From contig DATELY010000057.1 of the NCBI GenBank assembly GCA_035276085.1, forward strand, positions 1 to 33,730: a stretch of 33,730 nt of DNA, given 5' to 3'. Below the pieces are notes generated by a model. That model had not been told where the DNA came from. It did not search any database and saw nothing but the letters and a program-made list of their open reading frames with translations. Within the stretch, counting starts at the first letter, position 1. Every line of letters begins with the position of its first letter. Position numbers and translations under genes: made by a program. The DNA comes from DATELY01 sp035276085. Its GTDB lineage: Bacteria; Pseudomonadota; Gammaproteobacteria; Steroidobacterales; Steroidobacteraceae. Positions 25,172 through 33,254 of this stretch are shown here, in pieces.

Positions 25172-25399
25172 CACCGCGACAGCGGTCTGACTCATCCGAT
25201 TCAAATTTGATCGCCTTGCGAACCGGCAAGGCGCTGGGAGCGCGTTTGCCATGAAAAAGACAGTCTGGACCTGACGCCTCGCTATCGTCACTGCCGGTGA
25301 GCCGGCAGCATCGGCGCTTGCCGCAGACGTGAGCGGATTTTACCTTTCAACATGGAACAAGTGCCTTGCTGAGCAAGGTGCGGGGACGCTTTTACTCTA
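25172..25399. promoter_or_regulatory. Operon-internal gap with two inverted repeats
   Basis: This 228-bp gap is the largest non-coding interval between genes from the P450 to the flavoprotein gene. CTGCCGG/CCGGCAG (25291-25297 with 25302-25308) forms a 7-bp hairpin with a 4-nt loop. CCTTGCTGAGCAAGG (25364-25378) is a 7-1-7 palindrome 21 bp before the thiolase ATG. No T-tract follows either. They may mark an internal promoter/operator or an RNA-processing site; neither sequence resembles the two operators found elsewhere. Confidence 0.35.
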
Positions 25400-26611
25400 A
25401 TGAAACACGACGCATATATTTTTGACGCCCTGCGTTCACCGCGAGGTCGCGGCAAGAAAGACGGGGGGCTTCACACGCTGTCGCCAGTTGAGCTTGGCGC
25501 AGAGCTGCTGAAGGCTATCCCGGCCCGTAGCCCGCGAATCGTCAGCGACCAGGTCGAAGACGTGATCTTCGGCTGCGCGGAGGCCGTCAACGACCAGGGT
25601 GCGAACCTTGCCCGGTCGGCGGCCCTGTACGCCGGCTACGCAGATTCGGTTGCTGGAAGTACCGTCGCGCGATTTTGCGGCTCCGGTCTCGAGGCATTGA
25701 ACATCGCGGCCTGCAAGGTCATGGCCGGCCAGGGCGACCTGTTTGTCGCAGGTGGCATCGAGATGATGTCGCTCGTCCCGATGCTGTCAACGGGTGGTCC
25801 CACGGTGAGCGATACGTTCTTCAACGACAAGTCGTGGGCCACGCCACAGGGCGTATCGGCCGACATGATCGCAACGCTCGAAGGTTTCGGCCGCGAAGAC
25901 GTTGACGCATGGGCCGCTCTATCCCATCAACGTGCGGCGAAGGCCATTGCGGAAGGCGCGTTCGACCGATCAATCGTACCGATTCGCGATAGCAATGGAA
26001 CGTTGATGCTCGATCGCGACGAACTCGTCCGGCCGGACACTACCGTTGAAAGCCTGGCGAAGCTCAAGCCCTCGTTCGAGAAGGCGGCCGATGCCGGCTA
26101 TGACACCACTGTTCGACGCCGCTATCCGCAACTGGATCGTCTGCTCCACGTACACCACGCGGGTAACTCTTCGGGCATTGCGGATGGCGCTTCGGCAGTG
26201 GTGATCGGAAGCCATGCGTACGCGGAATCGATGGACATCAAGCCGCGCGCCCGGATTCGCGCCATTGCGCAGGTCGGCATTGAGCCTTGCATGATGCTGA
26301 CCGGACCCGTCGAAGCCAGCCGGCGTGCGCTTGCGCGGTGCGGCTTGACCTTTCAGGACGTAGATCTGTTCGAGGTCAATGAAGCGTTCGCGTCGGTCGT
26401 CCTGTACTTCAACCGGCATGCGGGCGTCGATTCTGACCGTGTGAACGTCAACGGCGGCGCCATCGCGCTCGGTCATCCGATCGGCGCGACGGGCGGCATT
26501 CTCGTCGGCACGCTGCTGGACGAACTGGAGCGCCGCGATGCGCGCATTGGTGTCGCCACCATGTGCACCGGCTTGGGTATGGCAGTCGCAACAGTCATCG
26601 AACGAATCTGA
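25400..26611 (+). CDS. Acetyl-CoA C-acyltransferase (thiolase)
   Basis: A 403-residue degradative thiolase. ARFCGSGLEALN holds the nucleophilic Cys-93, HHAGNSSGIADGASAVVIG is the substrate-loop block, FEVNEAFASVV the NEAF motif, and GGAIALGHPIGATGG holds the general-base His. The last Cys lies in TMCTGLGMAVATV, where the usual CIGGGxG is CTGLGM. It would cleave a beta-ketoacyl-CoA into acetyl-CoA and a CoA ester shortened by two carbons, with the FadB-like partner encoded next. Its stop and the next ATG overlap (TGATG). It may be translated from a separate transcript because a 228-bp gap with inverted repeats precedes it. Length and motifs are complete. Confidence 0.92.
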   Translation: MKHDAYIFDALRSPRGRGKKDGGLHTLSPVELGAELLKAIPARSPRIVSDQVEDVIFGCAEAVNDQGANLARSAALYAGYADSVAGSTVARFCGSGLEALNIAACKVMAGQGDLFVAGGIEMMSLVPMLSTGGPTVSDTFFNDKSWATPQGVSADMIATLEGFGREDVDAWAALSHQRAAKAIAEGAFDRSIVPIRDSNGTLMLDRDELVRPDTTVESLAKLKPSFEKAADAGYDTTVRRRYPQLDRLLHVHHAGNSSGIADGASAVVIGSHAYAESMDIKPRARIRAIAQVGIEPCMMLTGPVEASRRALARCGLTFQDVDLFEVNEAFASVVLYFNRHAGVDSDRVNVNGGAIALGHPIGATGGILVGTLLDELERRDARIGVATMCTGLGMAVATVIERI

Positions 26612-28776
26612 TGAAGAGCGCAAACATGATTGAGATTTCACTGGACCCGAGCACGGGTATCGTGACGCTAACGTGGAACGTTGCGGGCTCATCGGTCAAC
26701 GTCAAGAATCAGGCTGCGATTGCGGCTTTTGTGGAAGCCGTCGACGCTGCCGTGACTGACGACAACGTCACCGGCATCATCGTGACATCCGCCAAGAAGG
26801 ACTTCATTTCCGGTGGCGATCTGGATGAGCTGCGCGAGGCCCGGACACCTGAGGCCGCGCTCGCGCTGGTCAGAAACTTGGGCGTTTGCCTACGCCGGCT
26901 GGAAACGAGCGGAAGGCCCGTTGTAGCCGCGATCAACGGCTCGGCGATTGGCGGCGGCCTGGAAGTTGCCCTGGCATGCCACTACCGCGTCGCCGCAGAC
27001 AGCGAAGTAACGCGCATTGGGCTACCCGAGGTCACGCTGGGCCTGATGCCCGGCGCGGGCGGGACACAACGCCTTCCACGCCTCATCGGTATCGCAAAGG
27101 CAGCGCCGCTCCTGTTGGAGGGCAAGCTGCTTAAGGTTCGTGACGCTGCTGCGCTCGGCATCGTTGACGCCGTGGTTTCGCCGGAAGAACTCATCAATGC
27201 CGCGAAGGCATGGCTGCTCGAACACCGTGAAGACCACGACGCAGTTCAGCCGTGGGACCGTGATCGATACACCGTTCCGGGCGATGACCCGCAATCGATG
27301 AAGGGACGGCTGTACTTCATGGGCGCGTGGCCCAGGCTGCGCCGGAGGACGTCACCGGATGACCCCGCGGCGGGTGCGATCCTGCAAGCGCTTCACCATG
27401 GTGTCGAGCGAGGCATCGACGCGGGGCTGAAGATCGAAGCTCGTCTCTTTGCCGGCGTTGTCTGCTCGGACGCCGCCCGAAACAAGATCAACACGTTGTT
27501 CTATGGCGTCAACTCGGCCCGGCGACTCAAGGCAAGGCCGGCTGGCATCCCGGCCTTTCAGCCGAAACGCATCGGCGTGATCGGTGCGGGGTTGATGGGA
27601 AGCGGGATCGCGCATACGGCAGCACGCGCGGGTCTGGACGTCATTCTGCTGGATGCCACGCAAGACCGGGCCGACGCGGGTCTGGCCTCGATCAAGAAGA
27701 ATCTGGGCAAGACCGTGGAACGCGGGCTTGTTACTGAGAATGACGCCGCATCCATCCTTATACGGATCCAGGCCAGCGATGACTTCGCGCGCCTGGCTGG
27801 TGTGGACGCCATCGTCGAGGCGGTCGTGGAACGCGAGGATATCAAGGCGGACGTCACGCGGCGTGCCATGGCCGCTGCACCGGGCGTTCTGTTCGCATCG
27901 AACACGTCGACGCTTCCGATCACGACGCTGGCGAAACTCAGCACCGTTCCCGAGAACTTCGTCGGTATGCACTTCTTTGCCCCGGTTGACCGCATGCCGC
28001 TGCTGGAAATCGTGCGTGGCGAGCCGACCTCGGATGAGGCGGTCGCAAAGGCGCTGGATCTTTGCCGGATTCTCGGGAAGACCCCGATCGTTGTGCGCGA
28101 TGGCCGCGGCTTCTACACCAGCCGCGTGGTAGGCGCCTATACGAGAGAAGCGCTGCTGCTGCTCGCAGAGGGTGTGCCCCCCCACGTGGTCGACAACGTG
28201 GCGATCAACGCCGGTATGCCGATCGGCCCGTTGGCCATGGCGGACCAGACGTCACTGGATCTGTTGCTGGACATCATCGGCAGCCTGGCCGGCGAGCAAC
28301 GCGAACAGGAACCCTTCGTCCGTGCATTGAAGGTCCTCGATCGGATGGCCTCCCAGCTCGAGCGGCGTGGCCGCAAGGTGAATGCGGGGGTCTACGACTA
28401 CTTGCCGAACGGAGACAAGACGGCTTGGCCCGGCCTTGTGCAGGAGTTTCCTGCAGCATCACCCATGCCAGACGCGGCCGATATCGAACAGCGTCTGCTG
28501 CACATTCAGGCGCTGGAGAGTATTCGTGCGATGGAGGAGGACATCTTCCATGACCCGGTTGACGCGGATGTTGCTTCGGTCCTGGGATGGTCTTTCCCGT
28601 CTAGTCGTGGCGGGGTGCTGTCTCATGTCGACGGTGTCGGGGTTGCCGAGTTCGTTCGTCAATGCGAGGCATTGAAAGCGCGCTACGGCGATCGTTTTGA
28701 GCCTCCCGCCAGCCTTCGAAAGATGGTTGCAGAAGGGCTGAGTTTTCAAAGCGCTGCGGGAACGCGCCATGGCTAA
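26611..28776 (+). CDS. FadB/FadJ-like enoyl-CoA hydratase / 3-hydroxyacyl-CoA dehydrogenase
   Basis: A 721-residue bifunctional beta-oxidation protein. Residues 1-190 are the crotonase domain: NGSAIGGGLEVALACHYR and LPEVTLGLMPGAGGTQR keep both catalytic Glu positions of FadB. From about 318, RIGVIGAGLMGSGIAHTAA is the NAD motif of the hydroxyacyl-CoA dehydrogenase domain, NTSTLPIT binds substrate, and GMHFFAPVDRMPLLEIV contains the catalytic His (about 454). Two C-terminal helical domains end with WSFPSSRGGVLSHVDGVG. The start at 26611 overlaps the thiolase stop. With the thiolase it forms a complete FadA/FadB-like pair able to shorten a side chain by one acetyl-CoA. It overlaps the thioesterase by 8 bp. 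Confidence 0.92.
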   Translation: MKSANMIEISLDPSTGIVTLTWNVAGSSVNVKNQAAIAAFVEAVDAAVTDDNVTGIIVTSAKKDFISGGDLDELREARTPEAALALVRNLGVCLRRLETSGRPVVAAINGSAIGGGLEVALACHYRVAADSEVTRIGLPEVTLGLMPGAGGTQRLPRLIGIAKAAPLLLEGKLLKVRDAAALGIVDAVVSPEELINAAKAWLLEHREDHDAVQPWDRDRYTVPGDDPQSMKGRLYFMGAWPRLRRRTSPDDPAAGAILQALHHGVERGIDAGLKIEARLFAGVVCSDAARNKINTLFYGVNSARRLKARPAGIPAFQPKRIGVIGAGLMGSGIAHTAARAGLDVILLDATQDRADAGLASIKKNLGKTVERGLVTENDAASILIRIQASDDFARLAGVDAIVEAVVEREDIKADVTRRAMAAAPGVLFASNTSTLPITTLAKLSTVPENFVGMHFFAPVDRMPLLEIVRGEPTSDEAVAKALDLCRILGKTPIVVRDGRGFYTSRVVGAYTREALLLLAEGVPPHVVDNVAINAGMPIGPLAMADQTSLDLLLDIIGSLAGEQREQEPFVRALKVLDRMASQLERRGRKVNAGVYDYLPNGDKTAWPGLVQEFPAASPMPDAADIEQRLLHIQALESIRAMEEDIFHDPVDADVASVLGWSFPSSRGGVLSHVDGVGVAEFVRQCEALKARYGDRFEPPASLRKMVAEGLSFQSAAGTRHG

Positions 28777-29215
28777 CCTGACTTGTGCAGAACTCCAGTC
28801 CATCGCTGGCCAGGTCTTCCCTCCGCTCGTGCAGGCGCTGGGGCTGCGCGTGGAGACGGTAGACGGCGATGGCGTCGTCGTCCGGATGCCCATTTCTCAG
28901 CACGTCGCCCGACCAGACGGCGTGATATCGGGGCAAGCCATCTGTTCGTTGGCGGACACGGTCATGGTGTTGGCCATTGCCAGTCAACTGGGTGAATTTT
29001 GCCCAGTGGCGACCGTTGATTTTCACGTCAGCTTTCTGGGTGCGATTCGAGACGTTGATGCGATTGCAATGGCAAGGGTTGAGCGTATTGGTTCGAGCCT
29101 TGCGTTTGTTGCTATCGCCATTTCATCGGCAAAAGATGCCGGAAAGATCGCGGCCAAGGCAAGCGCCACGTTCGCTATGCCTCGCAAGGCTAACGGCAAG
29201 GGGAAGACAGTATGA
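28769..29215 (+). CDS. PaaI-type hotdog-fold acyl-CoA thioesterase
   Basis: A 148-residue single-hotdog protein. VVVRMPISQHVARPDGVISG (about 31-50) is the long strand plus the loop that carries the catalytic Asp/Asn in PaaI-like enzymes (HxxxxxG(V/I)xxG pattern), followed by the central helix AICSLADTVMVLAIAS and the strand ATVDFHVSFLGAI. The start overlaps the end of the FadB-like gene by 8 bp and its stop overlaps the flavoprotein ATG (ATGA), so all three are translationally coupled. PaaI-type enzymes prefer aromatic acyl-CoAs. Here it could release a free aromatic acid from the end-product of beta-oxidation for the hydroxylase that follows; this role is inference from gene order. Confidence 0.85.
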   Translation: MANLTCAELQSIAGQVFPPLVQALGLRVETVDGDGVVVRMPISQHVARPDGVISGQAICSLADTVMVLAIASQLGEFCPVATVDFHVSFLGAIRDVDAIAMARVERIGSSLAFVAIAISSAKDAGKIAAKASATFAMPRKANGKGKTV

Positions 29216-30411
29216 CTTCACGTCCGGTGAAAGTCGCCATTGCCGGGGCCGGCATTGGCGGCCTTGCGGCCGCATTAGCCCTGCGTCAACGTGGGTGCGA
29301 GGTGGTGGTCGTCGAGCAGGCAGCGCAACTCGGTGAGGTGGGTGCCGGCGTCCAGATGAGTCCGAACGCGGTCAAGGTGCTCAGGGCCCTTGGCGTTGAG
29401 CCGCTGATCCGCGATGTTGCCTGCCAGCCCTTGGCGTTCACCGGGCGCGACTGGAGGAGTGGGCGCGTCCTGTACCGGACCCCCATCAAGGGAGTGTACG
29501 AACGCCTCTACGGTGCGGGCTATTACCACGTGCATCGCGCCGACCTCCATGGCGCGCTCACGCAACAGCTGGCTGCGTCCGCGCTGCACCTTGGGCGCCG
29601 TGTCACAGGGGTCGAGCAAGACCGGAACGCAGCGAGCCTGAGGCTCGATAACGGTGAAATCATCGAGGCAGACGTGATCGTCGGCGCCGACGGCATTCAT
29701 TCTGCCATCCGGAAAAGTCTGCTCGGCGATGAGAAACCCCGCTTTACCGGGAATATCTGCTGGCGAGGGATGGTGCCTGTTGAGGCGCTTCCGAAATGCC
29801 ACGTGGAGCTTGCCTCGTCGAACTGGCTTGGGCCGAAGGGACACGTCGTTCACTACTACGTCAAGGGTGGCGCCATGGTGAACTTCGTTGCGGTCTATGA
29901 GACCGATGAATGGACGCAGGAGTCGTGGTCCACGCCCAGCACGGTCGATGAAATTCTCGAGACATATGCCGGGTGGAATGACGAGCTTCTGACGACGTTC
30001 AGCAAGTCGCGGGATTGCTTCAAGTGGGCGCTGTATGACCGCGACCCTCTCACGCGCTGGTCTGATGGGCGCGTCACTCTGCTGGGGGATGCCGCGCATC
30101 CGATGCTCCCGTTCCTCGCGCAGGGGGCGGCGATGGCGATTGAAGACGGATACGAACTCGGCAGCAAGATCGGCTCAATCCACGCCGATGCCGATATCCA
30201 CGAGGCATTGATGCAGTACGAACGCCAACGTATTCCGCGGACCAGCCGCGTGCAGCTGGGTGCCCGGGCTCGCGGGACCACCATGCATCTGCGTTCGCCG
30301 TGGGCCCGAATGAAGCGGAATTTCGAATTCATGCTTCAGGGTCTCCGCTCGCCGGAATCAACCACGCATCGTGCCGAGTGGATTTTCGGCTACGACGCGA
30401 CCGCACGGTAG
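29212..30411 (+). CDS. FAD-dependent aromatic hydroxylase (salicylate-hydroxylase-like)
   Basis: A 399-residue class A flavoprotein monooxygenase. The FAD Rossmann motif AIAGAGIGGLAAALALRQ lies at about residues 9-26, EVGAGVQMSPNAVKVLRALG at about 43-62, YYHVHRADLHGALTQQL near 103-119, the DG motif VIVGADGIHSAIRKSL near 156-171 and LLGDAAHPMLPFLAQGAAMA near 288-307. This set is typical of salicylate 1-hydroxylase, 3-hydroxybenzoate 6-hydroxylase and 6-hydroxynicotinate monooxygenase relatives, which use NAD(P)H directly. The start overlaps the thioesterase stop (ATGA). In context it would hydroxylate or decarboxylate an aromatic acid freed by the thioesterase. Whether the product is a catechol, a gentisate or another diol cannot be told. 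Confidence 0.88.
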   Translation: MTSRPVKVAIAGAGIGGLAAALALRQRGCEVVVVEQAAQLGEVGAGVQMSPNAVKVLRALGVEPLIRDVACQPLAFTGRDWRSGRVLYRTPIKGVYERLYGAGYYHVHRADLHGALTQQLAASALHLGRRVTGVEQDRNAASLRLDNGEIIEADVIVGADGIHSAIRKSLLGDEKPRFTGNICWRGMVPVEALPKCHVELASSNWLGPKGHVVHYYVKGGAMVNFVAVYETDEWTQESWSTPSTVDEILETYAGWNDELLTTFSKSRDCFKWALYDRDPLTRWSDGRVTLLGDAAHPMLPFLAQGAAMAIEDGYELGSKIGSIHADADIHEALMQYERQRIPRTSRVQLGARARGTTMHLRSPWARMKRNFEFMLQGLRSPESTTHRAEWIFGYDATAR

Positions 30412-30517
30412 GTCTTTCAAGAGGAATGAGGGAGGCAACAGATACCAACGAAGTGTGAACGACCCAAGATCAAGTGGCGAGCAAAACGCCAACTTTGACA
30501 GAAGGAGACTGGCAAGC

Positions 30518-30844
30518 ATGTCCAACCTCGACCACCACAAGCCCATCCCGAGCAGCGTCCTGATCTTCGGTGCGGCTGGGCACATTGGCAGACCACAGGC
30601 CGACTATCTGGATCGGACTGCGCCGCATATCCAGTTGCGTCTGGTGAGCAGTTCGCCGGCGCGCTGCTTTGCGCTGCGCCGTGATTTTCCCCGCGCCGAT
30701 GTGGTCAGCGCCGACTACTCTGACGCGATAACGCTCCGGTCGGTCGTGCAAGGCATGGAAGGCGTGTTTGTCATTACGCCGAGCGATACCGAAGAACGGC
30801 CTGCGATGACGAGCTTGGTGTCCGCACTGCGCGATGCCGGATAG
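30518..30844 (+). pseudogene. Truncated NmrA-like paralogue
   Basis: The 108-residue frame has a strong ribosome-binding site (AGAAGGAGA) and reads KPIPSSVLIFGAAGHIGRP, then HIQLRLVSSSPARCF, RRDFPRADVVSADYSDA and GMEGVFVITPSDTEER, before a stop at 30842-30844. It is clearly homologous to the first third of the 314-residue protein at 8088 (matching blocks KPIP.S.LIFGAA.HIGRP, LRLVSS.P.RC and GMEG.FVITP) and then ends abruptly after LVSALRDAG. The remaining two thirds are missing; the sequence after 30845 shows no continuation in any frame. Here GxxGxxG is intact. It may still give a short nucleotide-binding fragment, but is most likely a pseudogene made by a deletion between it and the reductase gene. 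Confidence 0.75.
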
Positions 30845-30952
30845 GCAGACGCTGGCAGGTCGCTCAAAAGGGGCTCACAGCGTGAGCCAAGGATGGATTC
30901 TCAGAACGTTTCGCATCAGGCGTCGTTCCGTATCACGTTTCCCGAGGTTGCC

Positions 30953-31906
30953 ATGAGTACGTTTGATGTACGTGTAGTGAAGAAGGTGGTCGAAGCGGAC
31001 GGCATTGTCAGCCTTGAGTTGCGCGCCGTTGGTGACGAGACGCTGCCGGCGTTCTCTGCCGGCTCGCATATCGATATGCATCTGCCGAATGGGTTGGTGA
31101 GGCAGTATTCGCTTTGCAACGCGCCGGGAGATAGCGGACGCTACATCGTCGCGGTGCTGCGAGCACCAAACTCGCGCGGCGGGTCTGCCGCCGTCCATGA
31201 GACCGTGGCAGTCGGAGACATCCTCGGGATCAGTGGACCGAAGAATCACTTCGCGCTGTTGCCCGCACCCCGTTCGATATTGATCGGAGGGGGTATCGGC
31301 GTCACGCCGTTGCTCTCGATGGCGGATGCACTGTACGCGTCAGGGGCCGACTTTGAGCTGCACTATTGCGCGCGCTCCGAGTCGCGGATGGCGTTCCGTG
31401 AAAAGCTTCAGAATAGCCCGTTTTCCGAACGGGTGAAGTTCTACTTCGACGATCGAGGCGACCTGATCGAGAAGAACGAACTCCTGGGCGCCCCCACGGT
31501 CGAGGTGCATCTCTATGTGTGTGGGCCGGCAGGCTTTATTGAATTTTTAACCACTACTGCGAAACGCCTTGGATGGGCAGATCGCAATATCCATTTCGAG
31601 TTTTTTGCCGCGCCAAGCACGTCCAACGAAGGCGACAGCGCGCCTTTTCAGATTGAAATTGCCAGCACGGGTGCGCGTTTGGATGTGACGACAGGGCGTA
31701 GCGCTGCAGATGTCCTGCATGAGCACGGATTCGAGATCCCGCTGTCTTGCGAGCAAGGCGTTTGCGGCACCTGCATGACACGGGTGATCGCCGGCACTCC
31801 CGATCATCGGGATATGTTTCTGACCGATGAGGAGCGGATCAGCAACGAAACATTTATGCCGTGCTGCTCACGATCGCTCAGTCCAATATTGGTGCTCGAT
31901 CTTTAG
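30953..31906 (+). CDS. Phthalate-oxygenase-type reductase (FMN / NADH / 2Fe-2S)
   Basis: A 317-residue three-domain reductase of the PDR/VanB type. The N-terminal flavin barrel has RQYSLCNAP (about residues 46-54), followed by the NAD domain with LIGGGIGVTPLLSMADAL (about 110-127) and YVCGPAGFIEFL. The C-terminal plant-type ferredoxin domain has SCEQGVCGTCMTRV and a final CC, giving the four cluster cysteines. It passes electrons from NADH through FMN to its own iron-sulfur cluster and then to an oxygenase. No Rieske oxygenase lies nearby, so the P450 of the same operon is its likeliest partner, as in self-sufficient P450s fused to this reductase type. A vanillate demethylase reductase whose oxygenase is elsewhere is the alternative. 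The start at 30953 is backed by CCGAGGTTG; an in-frame ATG at 30893 is less likely. Confidence 0.88.
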   Translation: MSTFDVRVVKKVVEADGIVSLELRAVGDETLPAFSAGSHIDMHLPNGLVRQYSLCNAPGDSGRYIVAVLRAPNSRGGSAAVHETVAVGDILGISGPKNHFALLPAPRSILIGGGIGVTPLLSMADALYASGADFELHYCARSESRMAFREKLQNSPFSERVKFYFDDRGDLIEKNELLGAPTVEVHLYVCGPAGFIEFLTTTAKRLGWADRNIHFEFFAAPSTSNEGDSAPFQIEIASTGARLDVTTGRSAADVLHEHGFEIPLSCEQGVCGTCMTRVIAGTPDHRDMFLTDEERISNETFMPCCSRSLSPILVLDL

Positions 31907-32032
31907 TCCAGAAAGAACGGTAACGACGATTTCAAGATCCGTACCTTATTGAATTGCCTCGCCGTTTTTTATCGGCTTTGAATCAATTTTTTAAGGGGAA
32001 ATCGATAGTCTGGTTTGCGTTGAAGCGGGAAA

Positions 32033-32061
32033 TTGAGGTTGGTTGCCGTGAAAGATAAATA
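32033..32061 (+). promoter_or_regulatory. Possible sigma-70 promoter of the porin gene
   Basis: TTGAGG (32033-32038) and TAAATA (32056-32061) are spaced by 17 bp, about 57 bp before the porin ATG, within the 211-bp gap after the reductase. Both boxes are imperfect, so this is only a candidate for an independent porin promoter. Confidence 0.25.
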
Positions 32062-32117
32062 TCAACGACGCGGCAGCTACGTCTTTCTGAAAATCACATT
32101 GCTCTTGGAGACAGTCA

Positions 32118-33194
32118 ATGAAGGTCAAGGCTATTTGTGTCGGGTCAACGCTGGTGTTTGTGTGCCAGGCGCAAGCACAAAGCAGTGTTACCCTCAGCGG
32201 CATGCTGGACGTCGGCGTGTCTTACGTCAGCAACGAGGGCGGTAGCCACGTGCTCAAGTTCGACGACGGCATTGCCGTGCCCAACCTGCTGACTTTCAGC
32301 GGCAAGGAGGACCTTGGCGGAGGGACGCACGCTCTGTTCAAGCTTACCAACCAGTTTCAGTTGGGCTCGGGCTCGTTCATGCCTGGCGGTAGCCTCTTTA
32401 GTCGCGAGGCTTTTGTCGGCCTTGACGACAGTCGTTTCGGCAAACTGACGCTCGGGAACCAGTACGACTTCATGTTCGATTCGCTGTTCGGGGGTTTCAA
32501 CGATGCAGCGATCTTTGCGCAAGGCATCTATGACTTTCGCAACGGACCGTTCTCGAAGCTCGCGTTGCCGAACAATCCGACCGGCGCATTTAACTGGGAC
32601 CGTATGGCGGGGGTGAGCCTCAACAACTCGGTCAAGTACCAGAGTTCAAGTTTCGGTGGCCTCTCTGCGGGTGCGATGTACGGCTTTGGCGGTGTGGCCG
32701 GCTCGTTCGGGTCGAACAGCAGCATGAGCGCTGGCGTCAATTACACGAATGATGATTTCGGAGCGAACGCTGCCTATACGCAGGTGAAGACAAACGTATC
32801 GGGTGTGCAGGACAGCGTGCGCAACTGGGGCCTGGGCGCGCACTATCGGTTGGGCCCGGTAACGGCGACTGCGCTGTACACGGCGGTGCGTAACGAACTC
32901 AACGGTGCGTCTGTCTGGCAGGCGGAGGTGGGTGGTCTGTGGGTGATGGAACCTCAATGGACGCTGAGCGGCGCGTACATGTACATGAAAGGTAACCAGT
33001 TCGTCGACAACAACCATGCGCACCAGGTCACCGCGATGCTCAGCTACATCTTTTCGAAACGAACCAGCATCTACGTCGCTGGGGTCTATCAGCGCGCGAA
33101 TCAGGGCGCCACGGCCCAGATCAATGACGTGATGGAAGCGTCCAGTGGTGCGACACAGTTCATCGGCCGGGTCGGGCTGGAGACGCGATTCTGA
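32118..33194 (+). CDS. Gram-negative trimeric porin, Burkholderiales type
   Basis: A 358-residue outer-membrane porin. The N-terminus MKVKAICVGSTLVFVCQAQA is a signal peptide, with cleavage likely after AQA, so the mature chain starts QSSVTLSGMLDVGVSYVSNE. Family landmarks are LTFSGKEDLGGGTHALFKL, SREAFVGLDDSRFGKLTLGN (the shared eyelet/barrel segment), alternating beta-strands throughout, and a terminal Phe in GLETRF for BAM recognition. Genes of this type often end catabolic operons and help uptake of aromatic acids. It follows the reductase by 211 bp, so it may be co-regulated or separately expressed. The TTGGAGACAG before the ATG is a good ribosome-binding site. The protein is complete. 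Confidence 0.92.
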   Translation: MKVKAICVGSTLVFVCQAQAQSSVTLSGMLDVGVSYVSNEGGSHVLKFDDGIAVPNLLTFSGKEDLGGGTHALFKLTNQFQLGSGSFMPGGSLFSREAFVGLDDSRFGKLTLGNQYDFMFDSLFGGFNDAAIFAQGIYDFRNGPFSKLALPNNPTGAFNWDRMAGVSLNNSVKYQSSSFGGLSAGAMYGFGGVAGSFGSNSSMSAGVNYTNDDFGANAAYTQVKTNVSGVQDSVRNWGLGAHYRLGPVTATALYTAVRNELNGASVWQAEVGGLWVMEPQWTLSGAYMYMKGNQFVDNNHAHQVTAMLSYIFSKRTSIYVAGVYQRANQGATAQINDVMEASSGATQFIGRVGLETRF

Positions 33195-33254
33195 ATGCGC
33201 GTTACCCTTGTATCGGCTAGGCCGCGCCCGACACAGCCGTCCGTGGGCAGAATA

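Noticed and set aside
27352..28185. 277-residue minus-strand open frame inside the FadB-like gene
   Set aside because: It is antisense to catalytic motifs of the dehydrogenase domain and its composition is Arg/His/Gln-rich noise.
32020..32042. GAAATTGA before the porin as a second TetR operator
   Set aside because: Only one half of the inverted repeat is present, so it is not enough to call a site.
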